A DNA stretch of 64,000 bases from Polycladomyces subterraneus (GTDB lineage: Bacteria > Bacillota > Bacilli > Thermoactinomycetales > JIR-001): positions 1 to 64,000 of the forward strand of contig NZ_JANRHH010000011.1 of assembly GCF_030433435.1 (NCBI RefSeq). Reading direction: 5' to 3'. The first letter of the stretch is position 1, and every line of letters begins with the position of its first letter. The notes under the pieces were generated by a model. The model worked only from the letters and a program-made list of their open reading frames with translations. It made no database searches and was not told where the DNA came from. The translations under genes were made by a program, and so were the position numbers. This document shows positions 18,370-32,236 of this stretch, piece by piece.

Positions 18370-18522
18370 ATGGCGCGAGACGTACTGTGCGAAGTCAATA
18401 ATTGCACTTTCTGGGGCGAAGGCAACAAATGTACTGCCGATCGGATCTATGTCGTCAGCCATCACGGGGAAAAAGCAGCAAACTCCGAAGAAACGGATTG
18501 TCACACGTTTAAGCCGAAATGA
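18370..18522 (+). CDS. DUF1540 domain-containing protein
   Basis: A 50-residue protein with four cysteines spaced as in DUF1540 (about residues 7, 12, 21 and 44: VLCEVNNCTFW, NKCTAD, TDCHTFK), which suggests a small metal-binding module. AAAGGGGTG lies upstream of ATG 18370. DUF1540 proteins are common in endospore formers; their function is unknown. It runs opposite to asnB, 191 bases away. Confidence 0.85.
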   Translation: MARDVLCEVNNCTFWGEGNKCTADRIYVVSHHGEKAANSEETDCHTFKPK

Positions 18523-18530
18523 ACCTGAAG

Positions 18531-18560
18531 AAAAAAAGGAGCCGTCTTGATGACGGCTCC
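18531..18560 (-). terminator. Rho-independent terminator, minus orientation
   Basis: GGAGCCGTC and GACGGCTCC pair around a five-base loop, with a seven-U run on the minus strand. It could also stop the DUF1540 transcript as a bare hairpin. The stretch 18561-18742 shows no gene. Confidence 0.65.
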
Positions 18561-18742
18561 GTATCAGATTCGAAACGTTCCATCCCCATGAATTGCTTGG
18601 ATTTGTTGTATCCGCTTGGGCTTGTGTATCCGAAAAGTTTTCCTGCTCCTATTGGTATATTTGGGGGAATTTATCCCTAATCGACATGGTTCTTTCAGTG
18701 GTTGTCTCATGGAGTCAACCGTGAGATTATTTCCCTCCAAAT

Positions 18743-18780
18743 AAAAAAAGAAGCCGTCCTGACCATGCAGAACGGCTTCT
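18743..18780 (-). terminator. Terminator of tRNA-Ser(TGA)
   Basis: AGAAGCCGT and ACGGCTTCT arms are followed by seven U on the minus strand, directly after the tRNA CCA end. Confidence 0.85.
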
Positions 18781-18786
18781 ATCCTT

Positions 18787-18876
18787 TGGCGGAGAGGGTG
18801 GGATTCGAACCCACGGAGGGCGTAAGCCCTCGGCGGTTTTCAAGACCGCTGCCTTAAACCACTCGACCACCTCTCC
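18787..18876 (-). tRNA. tRNA-Ser (anticodon TGA)
   Basis: A 90-nt class II tRNA with encoded CCA and a long variable arm (GAGGGCTTACGCCCTC). The anticodon loop CTTGAAA gives TGA. Its acceptor and T-arm are identical to those of the tRNA-Ser(CGA) at 6319-6411. Confidence 0.95.
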
Positions 18877-18984
18877 ATAATAGACGGAGACATGATGTCA
18901 TTATACTCAAACACGCCAAATTGTCAAGGGTAGAGTAACACTACAGCGGTAGTTCACGAATACAGGAAGTTGTTAGGAAGGGAA

Positions 18985-19043
18985 GGGACCTGTTTCCCCG
19001 TTGAGGTATGTCAGGGAATACCACCGGGAAAACGGTCCCCATC
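18985..19043 (-). repeat. Stem-loop downstream of serS
   Basis: The minus strand begins GGGGACCGTTTTCCCGG and ends CGGGGAAACAGGTCCC, giving a long imperfect hairpin 28 bases after the serS stop. The CGTTTTCCC word recalls the repeats at 10436 and 33661. There is no U-run, so it may protect or process the 3' end rather than terminate. Confidence 0.45.
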
Positions 19044-19071
19044 ATGGCCATCCACCTGTGCTTTCCTTCCA

Positions 19072-20364
<1,293 letters not shown>

Positions 20365-20384
20365 TCAACCTCCCAATCCAAAAA

Positions 20385-20665
20385 TAAAAAACCTCCCGCC
20401 ACCGAAGGGACGGAAGGTTCCGCGTTGCCACCCTTGTTGACCGAAAAGGATGGTTTCCCACCGTTTCGGCCCGCTCTCCGACGGAGTAACGTTCCGCCTG
20501 ACGGAAGCGTTTCGGGCACGGAACCGTTTGACGGGTCCGCGCTTTCACGCCCTGCTCCGAGAGGGATTCCCTTCATCTGCCGGGACGGTTCGCACCACCC
20601 ACCGCCTCTCTGTAACCGACAGCATGAAGGTACTCGTTCTCATCAGCGCATTTGGCCTATGTCAG
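20385..20665 (-). promoter_or_regulatory. Serine T-box leader of serS
   Basis: On the minus strand: an AACGAGTA loop-E-type motif (about 20640), an AG-box CAGAGAGGCGG (about 20610), the specifier region GGGAATCCC with the UCC serine codon at 20576-20574, and the conserved antiterminator AAGGGTGGCAACGCGG (about 20436-20421). A terminator (arms 20391-20418) with a U-run follows. Uncharged tRNA-Ser(GGA) would stabilise the antiterminator and allow serS expression. The 5' end is estimated. Confidence 0.9.
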
Positions 20666-20720
20666 ATGCATTTGTCGTGGCACATCCGGCTGGTACCGGT
20701 TATGTGCGTGGAAATGGGAT

Positions 20721-20738
20721 CCACTACCACTACCACTA
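20721..20738. repeat. Short tandem repeat (CCACTA)3
   Basis: Three perfect CCACTA units, followed by TCAC, lie between pdxT and the serS T-box. Confidence 0.7.
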
Positions 20739-20774
20739 TCACTTTCTATCCTATTATCATCCAACATCCCGGAT

Positions 20775-21362
20775 TTAAACCGTCGGGACTTGCAGGGATT
20801 CCTTCACCATGTCCACGAAGTAGGCGTGTACCCGTACGTCATCAGTCAGCTCAGGATGGAATGCGGCACCCAGCAGGTGACCCTGACGGGCCGCCACGAT
20901 TTTCCCGTCGATCTCGGACAGTACTTCTACTCCGTCATCCACTTGTGTGATGTACGGCGCCCGGATGAACACCGCACGGAAGTTATCGGCCACCCCGCGA
21001 ATGTTCAGATCGGCTTCAAAACTTTCACGCTGACGACCGAATGCATTGCGTTCAACCGCGATGTCCATCAAACCCAAATGGTGAGTGTCCGTCCCTTCGA
21101 TCCGTTTGGCCAGCAGGATCAATCCGGCGCAGGTACCAAACATCGGTCTCCCTGCTTCGGCCATCCGCTTAACCGGCTCCACGAGGTCGTATTTGTGCAT
21201 CAGCTTGCTGATGGTGGTGGATTCCCCGCCCGGAATGACCAAACCGTCCAGGTCGGTCAGCTGCTCAGCCCGTTTCACCGGTACCGCGTCAGCGCCAGCC
21301 ATCTCCAACAGGCGCAGATGCTCACGAACGGCTCCCTGCAAAGCGAGCACCCCAATTTTCAT
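20775..21362 (-). CDS. pdxT: Pyridoxal 5'-phosphate synthase glutaminase subunit
   Basis: A class I glutaminase of 195 residues that supplies ammonia to PdxS. It shows the GGESTT oxyanion strand (about residue 47), the nucleophile Cys in [10 protein letters not shown] (about residue 79) and the His-x-Glu pair in AAFHPEL (about residues 170-172). Start ATG 21362 has GGGAGG upstream and lies 16 bases after pdxS, so the two are one operon. PdxST makes PLP from ribose 5-phosphate, glyceraldehyde 3-phosphate and glutamine. Confidence 0.95.
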   Translation of the reverse strand: MKIGVLALQGAVREHLRLLEMAGADAVPVKRAEQLTDLDGLVIPGGESTTISKLMHKYDLVEPVKRMAEAGRPMFGTCAGLILLAKRIEGTDTHHLGLMDIAVERNAFGRQRESFEADLNIRGVADNFRAVFIRAPYITQVDDGVEVLSEIDGKIVAARQGHLLGAAFHPELTDDVRVHAYFVDMVKESLQVPTV

Positions 21363-21378
21363 CGTGCCATTCCTCCCA

Positions 21379-22275
21379 TTACCAGCCGCGTTCCTGCATG
21401 CGGTCTTCTTTGGCGAGGCGGGAAATTTCGATTCCCGGCATCGCGCCGCCCAAACCTTTGGAAAGATGGGCGATCAGCTCGAAATCTTCGTAGTGCGTCG
21501 TCGCTTCCACGATCGCACGGGCATATTTTTCCGGATTCTCCGATTTAAAAATTCCCGATCCGACAAAGACGCCGTCAGCACCCAGGTGCATCATCAACGC
21601 CGCGTCCGCCGGGGTCGCCACACCGCCTGCTGCGAAGTTGACGACCGGCAGGCGGCCGGTTTCGTGCACTTGCAGTAACAGCTCATACGGTGCCCCCAGC
21701 TGTTTAGCTTCCGCCATCAGCTCGTCACGGGACATCGATTGCACCTTGCGGATCTGGCTTTGCATCATCCGCATATGGCGGACGGCTTCGACGATATTAC
21801 CCGTACCGGGTTCCCCTTTGGTCCGGATCATCGAAGCACCTTCACCGATCCGGCGCAATGCTTCACCCAAATCCCGCGCTCCGCAAACGAATGGCACGGT
21901 AAATTGCGTTTTATCGATATGGTACACGTCATCCGCCGGCGTGAGCACTTCACTTTCGTCGATGTAGTCCACGCCCAGCGCTTCCAACAGACGTGCCTCC
22001 ACGAAGTGTCCGATCCGAGCTTTGGCCATGACCGGAATGCTCACCGCGTTCATCACTTCTTCGATGACGGTCGGATCCGCCATCCGCGCCACGCCACCTG
22101 CGGCCCGAATATCGGCCGGGACGCGCTCCAGCGCCATGACGGCCACCGCTCCGGCGGCTTCCGCGATTTTGGCCTGTTCGGCGTTGACGACGTCCATGAT
22201 GACGCCGCCTTTTTGCATTTCGGCCATGCCGCGTTTAACACGATCCGTACCTGTGATCACGTTTTTCTCAGCCAT
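21379..22275 (-). CDS. pdxS: Pyridoxal 5'-phosphate synthase lyase subunit
   Basis: The PLP-synthase barrel of 298 residues. The substrate-binding lysines are visible in VMAKARIGH and [12 protein letters not shown], and the phosphate-binding glycines in [14 protein letters not shown] 22275 starts [16 protein letters not shown], as in the family, with GGGAGAG upstream; the frame is open further to 22323. It forms a dodecamer decorated by PdxT, encoded just downstream. Confidence 0.96.
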   Translation of the reverse strand: MAEKNVITGTDRVKRGMAEMQKGGVIMDVVNAEQAKIAEAAGAVAVMALERVPADIRAAGGVARMADPTVIEEVMNAVSIPVMAKARIGHFVEARLLEALGVDYIDESEVLTPADDVYHIDKTQFTVPFVCGARDLGEALRRIGEGASMIRTKGEPGTGNIVEAVRHMRMMQSQIRKVQSMSRDELMAEAKQLGAPYELLLQVHETGRLPVVNFAAGGVATPADAALMMHLGADGVFVGSGIFKSENPEKYARAIVEATTHYEDFELIAHLSKGLGGAMPGIEISRLAKEDRMQERGW

Positions 22276-22369
22276 TGCTTCTCTCCCTGCCCTTCCCGCA
22301 TCCCGATGGGTTCTCCATTCCATGCATGTATGCTTGATCGTTTATCGTGTTTCCACACTCAGCACATTC

Positions 22370-22378
22370 ATTATACCA
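22370..22378 (-). promoter_or_regulatory. Extended -10 promoter of pdxST
   Basis: TGGTATAAT on the minus strand is an extended -10 box with a perfect hexamer (22375-22370), 94 bases upstream of the pdxS start. The -35 (CTCACA, 17 bases away) is weak. Confidence 0.6.
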
Positions 22379-22501
22379 AATAACCGTGGAACTGTGAGAG
22401 ACCAACCCCTGGGGTGAGTGATGATCAACCCTTCCCCACGTGGAGAGATCACTATCTAAGGCCATTTGCAACCGGGAAATCGGCTTTCACCAAGTACTGG
22501 A

Positions 22502-23746
22502 TCAGGAAAACCAGCCACTGACTTCCTCACCGATTTTCCGGAAAAACAAATCCCACCAGCTAGCTTTTTCCACATCCTGAAGAACCCTGACGGGAATGGG
22601 ATCTAGATTCTTGATTTCTTTCCCATCATACAAAATTCGCAGTGTGCCGACTACCTCTCCGGCACGAAGCGGTGCTTCCAGTTTTTTTATGTAATCCACG
22701 TGGAGCGTGTACCGGTTCTCTTGTCCTTTTTCAATTGGAATAGCAACAGGGCGATCCGTCACCAGCGGAATCTTGGGCACCACCCCGTCCGTTACCGGCA
22801 CGCGCTCGTACCCCGGTATCACTTGTCCACCCGAGAGGAACGTCTTCAGGGTGAATTGGCTGAACCCGTAATCCAACAATTGCTTTGTGACCGTGAATCG
22901 GGTGCTTTCGGCAGGCGTATCCATCACAACAGTGATCAACCTCATCCCATTTTTCACGGCGGTTCCGGTGAAACAATATCCCGCGTTCCTAGTATGTCCT
23001 GTTTTCAATCCATCCACGCCCGGGTAGTAAAACCTGAGTCCCGGCAACATGAGATTCCAGTTAGTCAGACGTTGTTGGCGTGGTTCTCCTTTGCGAAACA
23101 CAATACGCGGCTGGGAAATGATCTTGGTCACTTCCGGATGATCTTTCAATAACCGACGTGCCAAAAGAGCACAGTCACGTGCGGACATCACATGAGAACC
23201 CGGTACGTTGGGCGGATCAGCATAGAAATAATTGTCCAACCCCGTTGCATTGTGGAAATGCGTATGAGACATCCCTAACTCCCGGGCCTTGCGATTCATC
23301 AATCCCACAAACGCTTCTTCGCTCCCGCCGATTTTTTCGGCCAAGGCAACGGTTGCATCGTTGGCCGAATAGACCGCCATGGCCGTAAACAGCTCCAATA
23401 CGGTCCGTTTTTCCCCCGGCACCAAATTCACTTGGGCTTCGTTCACACCCGCGGCGTGCTTGCTTACCGTTACCTGATCCTCCCAATGAAGTTCCCCTCG
23501 CCGAACCTTTTCCATCACGATGTATTCCACCATCATCTTGGTCATGCTGGCCGGCGGACGAGGTACATCTGCTTCTTTCTCCGCCAGCACCCGGCCAGAT
23601 TGGAACTCCATCACGATGTAGGAAGCGGCGCGAACCTGAGGTGGTTTTGAAGCAGCCTGTGCCGGTACAAGAGAGGGAAGCAGACAAAAGATCAGTAGGA
23701 GTGCGGCGATTTTTCTCTGTGGAGCACTCCGAAACCAGCGACGCAA
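22502..23746 (-). CDS. dacA: D-alanyl-D-alanine carboxypeptidase (PBP5-like)
   Basis: A low-molecular-weight penicillin-binding protein of 414 residues. A signal peptide (IAALLLIFCLLPSLVPAQA) is followed by the serine peptidase motifs SMTKMM (SxxK, about residue 65), SAND (SxN) and KTG in LKTGHTRNAG. The C-terminal domain ends in an amphipathic anchor (WWDLFFRKIGEEVSGWF). It trims the terminal D-Ala of peptidoglycan stem peptides. I chose TTG 23746 because GGAGG lies seven bases upstream; TTG 23767 has no such site. It follows guaB, as in B. subtilis. Confidence 0.93.
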   Translation of the reverse strand: MRRWFRSAPQRKIAALLLIFCLLPSLVPAQAASKPPQVRAASYIVMEFQSGRVLAEKEADVPRPPASMTKMMVEYIVMEKVRRGELHWEDQVTVSKHAAGVNEAQVNLVPGEKRTVLELFTAMAVYSANDATVALAEKIGGSEEAFVGLMNRKARELGMSHTHFHNATGLDNYFYADPPNVPGSHVMSARDCALLARRLLKDHPEVTKIISQPRIVFRKGEPRQQRLTNWNLMLPGLRFYYPGVDGLKTGHTRNAGYCFTGTAVKNGMRLITVVMDTPAESTRFTVTKQLLDYGFSQFTLKTFLSGGQVIPGYERVPVTDGVVPKIPLVTDRPVAIPIEKGQENRYTLHVDYIKKLEAPLRAGEVVGTLRILYDGKEIKNLDPIPVRVLQDVEKASWWDLFFRKIGEEVSGWFS

Positions 23747-23843
23747 ACGGGTCACCTCCGGCGACAATTGGAAAAATTGAACACAAGCATATCTCCATTT
23801 TACGTTCGTGATTGTGCGGAATCAATGACAGAAAAAAGACAAG

Positions 23844-23868
23844 AAAAAAGCAGGGAATCTTCCCTGCT
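23844..23868 (-). terminator. Terminator between guaB and dacA
   Basis: AGCAGGGAAGATTCCCTGCT (minus strand, 23868-23849) is self-complementary and followed by six U. It lies 170 bases after the guaB stop and about 100 bases before dacA. An upstream 16-base segment (24028-24013) can pair with it instead. Confidence 0.85.
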
Positions 23869-23940
23869 GATACTGTCGACGTTGTAATGTAAACACTCAA
23901 AGGTCGCTTGTGGGGAAACGGCTACCCTCTTTTTTGAGGA

Positions 23941-23993
23941 GCGGGTCCGAATTTCCGTCGAGTGAGGAGCGGTGACGGGAAATCGGAACCCGC
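23941..23993 (-). repeat. Long stem-loop in the guaB-dacA gap
   Basis: Arms of about 19-20 bases (23941-23959 and 23974-23993; GACGGAAATTCGGACCCGC against GCGGGTTCCGATTTCCCGTC) pair with single bulges. The GACGGGAAATCG word also occurs at about 43194-43205. Confidence 0.7.
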
Positions 23994-24037
23994 GAACTTT
24001 GTCAATAACCTGAGCAGGGAAGATTCCCCGCCGAATC

Positions 24038-25654
<1,617 letters not shown>

Positions 25655-25687
25655 CTAACGAAACCCTGACATTCGAGGTGTATCCCA

Positions 25688-26725
25688 GTGATCCATCCGA
25701 CGGAGGAAGCCGTCTGGTCGCTGTTTTTGCGGTTGGAAAACGAACCGGCGGCCAAGCGTTTTTTGACTGAACGCTATCGGGAACAGGGAGTAGAAAATGC
25801 AGAAAGGGCGGCATATCTCAGTTCCCAACCGTTCCGCTATTACCTCAAACTGGGCCGGGAGACCATCCACTCCATACGGACATGTGACCCGCTGATTCAG
25901 CCACTTCCTGCCTACTATGGCATGATGCATTTGATGAAGGCGCTCATCCTTTCACGGACGCCTGATTATCCCCAAAACACATCTGTCCTGCGGCATGGCC
26001 TCTCCACACGCAAACGGAAAAAAAGCCTGTTCCGCTTTCGGGACGAAGAGGTGCGTGTGCAAAAGGAGGGATTGTTCCCACTTTTGCTTGGCCTGTTTGG
26101 GATATGGGGACTGGAGGGCGAAGTGTTGTTCCTGAAGGAATTGTGGGGATTGATTCCGGAATTGCAGGAAACGTACCAGTTTCTTTATGGGCGCACTACG
26201 CTCTATCCGATCGTCTGTCACGAAGAAGATGTTACAACTCCTTTTTCCTATTCGGTTTCCGAAAAATTGCTCGATGCATTGCATTTGACGCCTGCCGGCT
26301 GGATTCGACGCTTGAACGGACCAATGACAGAGGGGAATCATACAATCACCCTCTTATCCGTCGACAACGGCCGCGTATTCTTTCAACTGCAATCCGATCC
26401 TGACAAACCGATCCGGTTGGAAGGGATTCACCCCTGGTTTCGCACTTCCCTGGCGAGTCAATCTTTCGTCTATACAGGGGAAAACGCTGTATGCGGTCTC
26501 CTCCCCGAGCTGTTGGTCCACTATGCGATTCTGTTTGCGCTCAGTATGCTCTGCCGCTATGAAACACCATTGTGGGCGGAGATGAATCTCGAAGGTACGG
26601 CAGATGAGACGGCGTTAATTCGCTCGTTTTTGCTTTTGGTACAAGTCAAGACGCCGCTGTTGGTATGGGAAGCCCTGTGGGGCCGGAACGGATGTTTCCA
26701 CAATTCCTCCACTGGTTGTGGATAA
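25688..26725 (+). CDS. yaaC: YaaC family protein
   Basis: A 345-residue protein of the Bacillales YaaC family, whose function is unknown. It is mostly helical with a hydrophobic stretch near residues 275-295 (LLPELLVHYAILFALSMLCR). It lies between gyrA and guaB on the opposite strand, as in B. subtilis. The stop codon TAA is the last three bases of a DnaA box (TGTGGATAA at 26717-26725), so the protein end is tied to that site. The start ATG 25688 is the first in frame; no clear ribosome-binding site precedes it. Confidence 0.85.
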   Translation: MIHPTEEAVWSLFLRLENEPAAKRFLTERYREQGVENAERAAYLSSQPFRYYLKLGRETIHSIRTCDPLIQPLPAYYGMMHLMKALILSRTPDYPQNTSVLRHGLSTRKRKKSLFRFRDEEVRVQKEGLFPLLLGLFGIWGLEGEVLFLKELWGLIPELQETYQFLYGRTTLYPIVCHEEDVTTPFSYSVSEKLLDALHLTPAGWIRRLNGPMTEGNHTITLLSVDNGRVFFQLQSDPDKPIRLEGIHPWFRTSLASQSFVYTGENAVCGLLPELLVHYAILFALSMLCRYETPLWAEMNLEGTADETALIRSFLLLVQVKTPLLVWEALWGRNGCFHNSSTGCG

Positions 26726-26737
26726 CTCTGTGGATAA
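26717..26737 (+). promoter_or_regulatory. Pair of DnaA boxes at the yaaC 3' end
   Basis: Two perfect TGTGGATAA boxes at 26717-26725 and 26729-26737 lie in direct orientation with 12-base periodicity, about 8 kb from the origin. The first overlaps the yaaC stop codon. Confidence 0.75.
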
Positions 26738-26928
26738 CTTGTGGGAATCCCCCGCTCGAAGAAGACCCATCCGAAAAGTTGTCGATGATTGGATAGGCCA
26801 TAACCATACATCCCCAACAACACCTGTATAAAATTCTTTCTCTTCCATATTTTCCGTTCATGTTATAATCAAGGTTGTATAGACCGAAAAATCTTAAGAT
26901 CCTTCTTAAAAGGAAAGGTTGGGAAAAC

Positions 26929-27469
26929 GTGTTTGGGAAAGTGGCGGCCGACGTATTGGGATTGACTGATATCGGGTCCGTGATCTATCCAAAGGATTAC
27001 GACAAGGTGGACGCCGATGATTATTTGATGCATGAAGACGCACGGTACCAGTGCGACCAGCAAAAAACGGGTGCTCCGCCGCTATGATTACGTGACGCAC
27101 AAAATCTCCAATGTCGTGCTTGAAACCGCCGGTACGGTAGACTTAGACGTGGAAATCAAATTCCACATCGGTTCCCAGCACTACTCCATCGACGTACATA
27201 AAAAGCATCTGGAAGAGTTGAATGATTTGTACAAAGCGCTCATCAAAATCGCCGAAATCACGCACGAAAATGAAGTGATGCTGTCTTACGCCAAACAAAG
27301 CCTGGAGCTGGCTTCCCAAACGCTGAGCCGGGTGGCGAGCACGGAAAGCGGATTGGTCCATCAGTTTAAAGCGTTGAACCAGGCTTCCTTCCAATGGCTG
27401 GTGGACACCACCAAGCAATATCGCATCAAGGATTTCGGTTTTGTCTTTGAGCGCTATATCAATAACTAA
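26929..27469 (+). pseudogene. PH-domain protein (YvbH-like) gene broken by an internal deletion
   Basis: The upstream frame (GTG 26929) reads VFGKVAADVLGLTDIGSVI...VDADDYLMHED and then runs off into unrelated residues, stopping at 27087. The downstream frame from about 27035 reads GTSATSKKRVLRRYDY... to the end VFERYINN at 27469. From memory of the YvbH-type PH/oligomerisation family, the two parts are the N- and C-terminal pieces of one protein of about 200 residues. A stretch of roughly 25-30 residues between HED and GTSATSKKR is missing, and the frame shifts at that point. The family binds no known ligand. The C-terminal part alone could be expressed from ATG 27032, but no ribosome-binding site is seen. 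Confidence 0.7.
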
Positions 27470-27481
27470 CCTGATGTCAAC

Positions 27482-27511
27482 AAAAAGGAGGCCTCCCTTT
27501 GATGGGAGGCC
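27482..27511 (-). terminator. Terminator of gyrA
   Basis: GGCCTCCC and GGGAGGCC pair around a six-base loop; the minus strand continues TCCTTTTTG. It lies ten bases after the gyrA stop and also faces the convergent PH-domain pseudogene. Confidence 0.75.
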
Positions 27512-27520
27512 ACGTTTGTT

Positions 27521-29971
27521 CTACTCACTCGTCTCTTCTCCGTTTTCCTCTTCCTTGTGAACCGGTGCAACGGTGGCCACTTCCTCGCCCTCTTTCAGGT
27601 GAATCAGCTTAACGCCCTGAGCATATCGTCCCTGTGTGGAGATACCCGCGATTTTCTGCCGGTTCACGACACCACCGGTGGTGACGATCATGAGATCCTC
27701 TTCCGGCGATACCACTTTGTGTCCGATGACAAATCCCTTCCGCTTGTTCAGGCTGAGCGTCTTGATCCCTTTGCCGCCACGGGATTGTACGCGATATTCC
27801 TCCAGAGGAGTCCGTTTGCCATACCCTTTGGAAGTGACGATCATCACGTCCAATCCATCCGTGGCGATATCCATATCGATCACTTCGTCCCCCTCGGCCA
27901 GGGTGATCCCTTTCACTCCGGTGGCCGCCCGGCCCATTTCCCTGACTTCTTGTTCGGGGAAGCGGATGGCCATACCATGCTTGGTTCCCAGCACGACTTC
28001 CTGGTTGCCATCGGTCAGGTGTACGCCGACCAACTCGTCACCTTCACGTAAGTTAATGGCGAACAAGCCGTTTCGCCGTATGTTCTCAAACTCCTGCAAT
28101 GCCGTCTTTTTCACGACACCGTGCCGGGTGGCAAAGAAGAGGAATTTGTCTTGAGCGAACTCCTTGACCGGGATGACCGCATGGATGTATTCATCCTGAT
28201 CGATCTGGATCAGGTTGATGATCGGCGTTCCCCGAGCCGTCCGCCCCAGCTCCGGCACTTCATACGCTTTGAGCCGATAGACTTTCCCCTTGTTGGAGAA
28301 GAACAAGAGTTGGTTGTGTGAATGAGTGACGAACAGGTGTTGGACAAAGTCGTCCTCCCGCGTGCCCATGCCAGTGATGCCGCGCCCGCCACGCTTTTGC
28401 GCTCGGTAGGTGGATAGCGGCATCCGTTTGATATACCCGCGATGAGTGAGCAGGATTGCCACCTCTTCTTCCGGAATCAGGTCTTCTTCATCGATCTCGT
28501 CCGCTTTGGCACGAATCCGCGTCCGCCGGTCGTCCCCGTATTTCTCACGGATTTCCAGCAATTCCTCGCGTACCACTCCGCGAATTTTGTCTTCGCTGGA
28601 CAAGATGTCGCGTAAGTGGGCGATCAATTTTTGCAGTTCTTGGTACTCGTCTTCGATTTTCTCCCGCTCTAATCCGGTCAAACGTTGCAGGCGCATGTCC
28701 AGGATCGCCTGTGCCTGCTTCTCGGACAAACCGAATCGTCCCATCAGCCCGTCGCGCGCTTCCTGCGCGGTACGCGAGCCGCGAATCAGGGCGATTACTT
28801 CATCGATGTGATCCAGCGCGATGCGCAACCCTTCGAGGATATGGGCCCGCTCTTCCGCTTTGCGCAGATCGTACGCTGTACGGCGACGGATCACCTCAAT
28901 CTGATGCTCCAGATAGTGATGGAGCAGCTGCTTCAGATTGAGAATTCGCGGCTGGCCGTCCACCAAGGCCAGCATGATCACACCGAAGCTGGTTTGCAAG
29001 GCCGTGTGTTTGAACAAGTTGTTCAAGATGATTTGCGGGTTGACATCCCGGCGCAATTCGATGACGACACGCATGCCGTTGCGGTCTGATTCATCGCGCA
29101 GGTCGGTGATGCCTTCGATCTTTTTGTCCCGCACCAGCTCGGCGATTTTCTCCACCAATTTCGCCTTGTTCACCTGATACGGCAACTCTTCAACCACGAT
29201 GCGCATCTTGCCGTTGTTGGCTTCCTCGATCCGCGTTTTGGCCCGGATCTGGATGCTGCCCCGGCCGGTTCGGTATGCCTTCTTGATGCCGTCCTTGCCC
29301 ATGATGATACCGCCGGTGGGAAAGTCCGGTCCTTTGATCTTTTTCATCAAATCATCGATCGCCACATCGGGGTTGTCGATCATCAGGATTAAGCCGTCAA
29401 TCGCTTCCCGCAGGTTGTGTGGGGGGATGTTGGTGGCCATCCCGACGGCGATGCCCGATGCCCCGTTGACCAGCAGGTTGGGAAAACGGGCGGGCAACAC
29501 CAGCGGTTCTTCCTGTTGACCGTCATAGTTGGGACCGAAGTCGATCGTGTCTTTGTGGATGTCCCTCAGCAACTCCAAGGTGATCGGCGCCATCCGGGCT
29601 TCGGTGTACCGCATCGCGGCGGGCGCGTCCCCGTCAACGGAACCGAAGTTACCGTGACCGTCCACCAGCATGTAGCGGTAGGAGAAATCCTGTGCCATCC
29701 GAACCATCGCGTCGTACACGGCCGCATCGCCGTGCGGGTGGAACTGAGCAGTTACGTTCCCGACGACGCGGGACGATTTTTTGTACGGTTTATCCGGCGT
29801 CATACCCAAGTCAAACATGGTATAGAGAATCCGGCGGTGCACCGGCTTTAATCCGTCCCGGACGTCCGGCAGGGCCCGGCTGACGATGACGCTCATCGCA
29901 TAGTCCAAAAACGAGTTGCGCATCTCCTGGCTAATATTCACTTCGTGTATGCGCTCGGTTCCCTCAGGCAT
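27521..29971 (-). CDS. gyrA: DNA gyrase subunit A
   Basis: An 816-residue subunit that cleaves and rejoins DNA. The catalytic Tyr is in [10 protein letters not shown] (about residue 123), and the quinolone-determining region reads [17 protein letters not shown] (Ala at the usual Ser83/84 position). The C-terminal beta-pinwheel has the GyrA-box [10 protein letters not shown], which marks gyrase rather than topoisomerase IV. ATG 29971 has GGAGGG upstream. It follows gyrB by 28 bases in the recF-gyrB-gyrA order of Firmicutes origins. Confidence 0.97.
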   Translation of the reverse strand: MPEGTERIHEVNISQEMRNSFLDYAMSVIVSRALPDVRDGLKPVHRRILYTMFDLGMTPDKPYKKSSRVVGNVTAQFHPHGDAAVYDAMVRMAQDFSYRYMLVDGHGNFGSVDGDAPAAMRYTEARMAPITLELLRDIHKDTIDFGPNYDGQQEEPLVLPARFPNLLVNGASGIAVGMATNIPPHNLREAIDGLILMIDNPDVAIDDLMKKIKGPDFPTGGIIMGKDGIKKAYRTGRGSIQIRAKTRIEEANNGKMRIVVEELPYQVNKAKLVEKIAELVRDKKIEGITDLRDESDRNGMRVVIELRRDVNPQIILNNLFKHTALQTSFGVIMLALVDGQPRILNLKQLLHHYLEHQIEVIRRRTAYDLRKAEERAHILEGLRIALDHIDEVIALIRGSRTAQEARDGLMGRFGLSEKQAQAILDMRLQRLTGLEREKIEDEYQELQKLIAHLRDILSSEDKIRGVVREELLEIREKYGDDRRTRIRAKADEIDEEDLIPEEEVAILLTHRGYIKRMPLSTYRAQKRGGRGITGMGTREDDFVQHLFVTHSHNQLLFFSNKGKVYRLKAYEVPELGRTARGTPIINLIQIDQDEYIHAVIPVKEFAQDKFLFFATRHGVVKKTALQEFENIRRNGLFAINLREGDELVGVHLTDGNQEVVLGTKHGMAIRFPEQEVREMGRAATGVKGITLAEGDEVIDMDIATDGLDVMIVTSKGYGKRTPLEEYRVQSRGGKGIKTLSLNKRKGFVIGHKVVSPEEDLMIVTTGGVVNRQKIAGISTQGRYAQGVKLIHLKEGEEVATVAPVHKEEENGEETSE

Positions 29972-29999
29972 ATCTCTATTCCCTCCGATTCAAGCCGCA

Positions 30000-31922
<1,923 letters not shown>

Positions 31923-31966
31923 CTACTCTCTCCTATGTGAAAACTTGCCGTCGGTTTGCGAAAAAT

Positions 31967-32230
31967 TCAAGTTGATCGATGAGAACCGTTTCGGGGCGGT
32001 TGTGCCCGTTTCATCAGCGTGGTCGATGAGATCGGCGACGGATAGATCGCCTCTTTCGTCACCACGTAGGATTTGACCTCTTCATGCGAAATGGTTTCCA
32101 TTCGCCCACTTGCCTGTGCCGCCTCCAAAAATGGCGTAAGCGAATGGGGTGCTCGGCGCGTTCCCGCATCTAATATGACCACCACCTCGGTGGAACGAAT
32201 CATCTTGTTGCCACCCAAGTGAATATACAA
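31967..32230 (-). CDS. remB: Extracellular matrix regulator RemB (DUF370)
   Basis: An 87-residue DUF370 protein (YaaB/RemB). It begins MYIHLGGNKMIRSTEVVVILD and includes the conserved KSYVVTKEAIYPSPIS. The paralogue RemA is a DNA-binding activator of matrix genes; RemB is less well known. The start is TTG 32230 with GGAGGTGA upstream. The position between recF and gyrB is conserved in Bacillales. Confidence 0.9.
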   Translation of the reverse strand: MYIHLGGNKMIRSTEVVVILDAGTRRAPHSLTPFLEAAQASGRMETISHEEVKSYVVTKEAIYPSPISSTTLMKRAQPPRNGSHRST

Positions 32231-32236
32231 CCCGAA

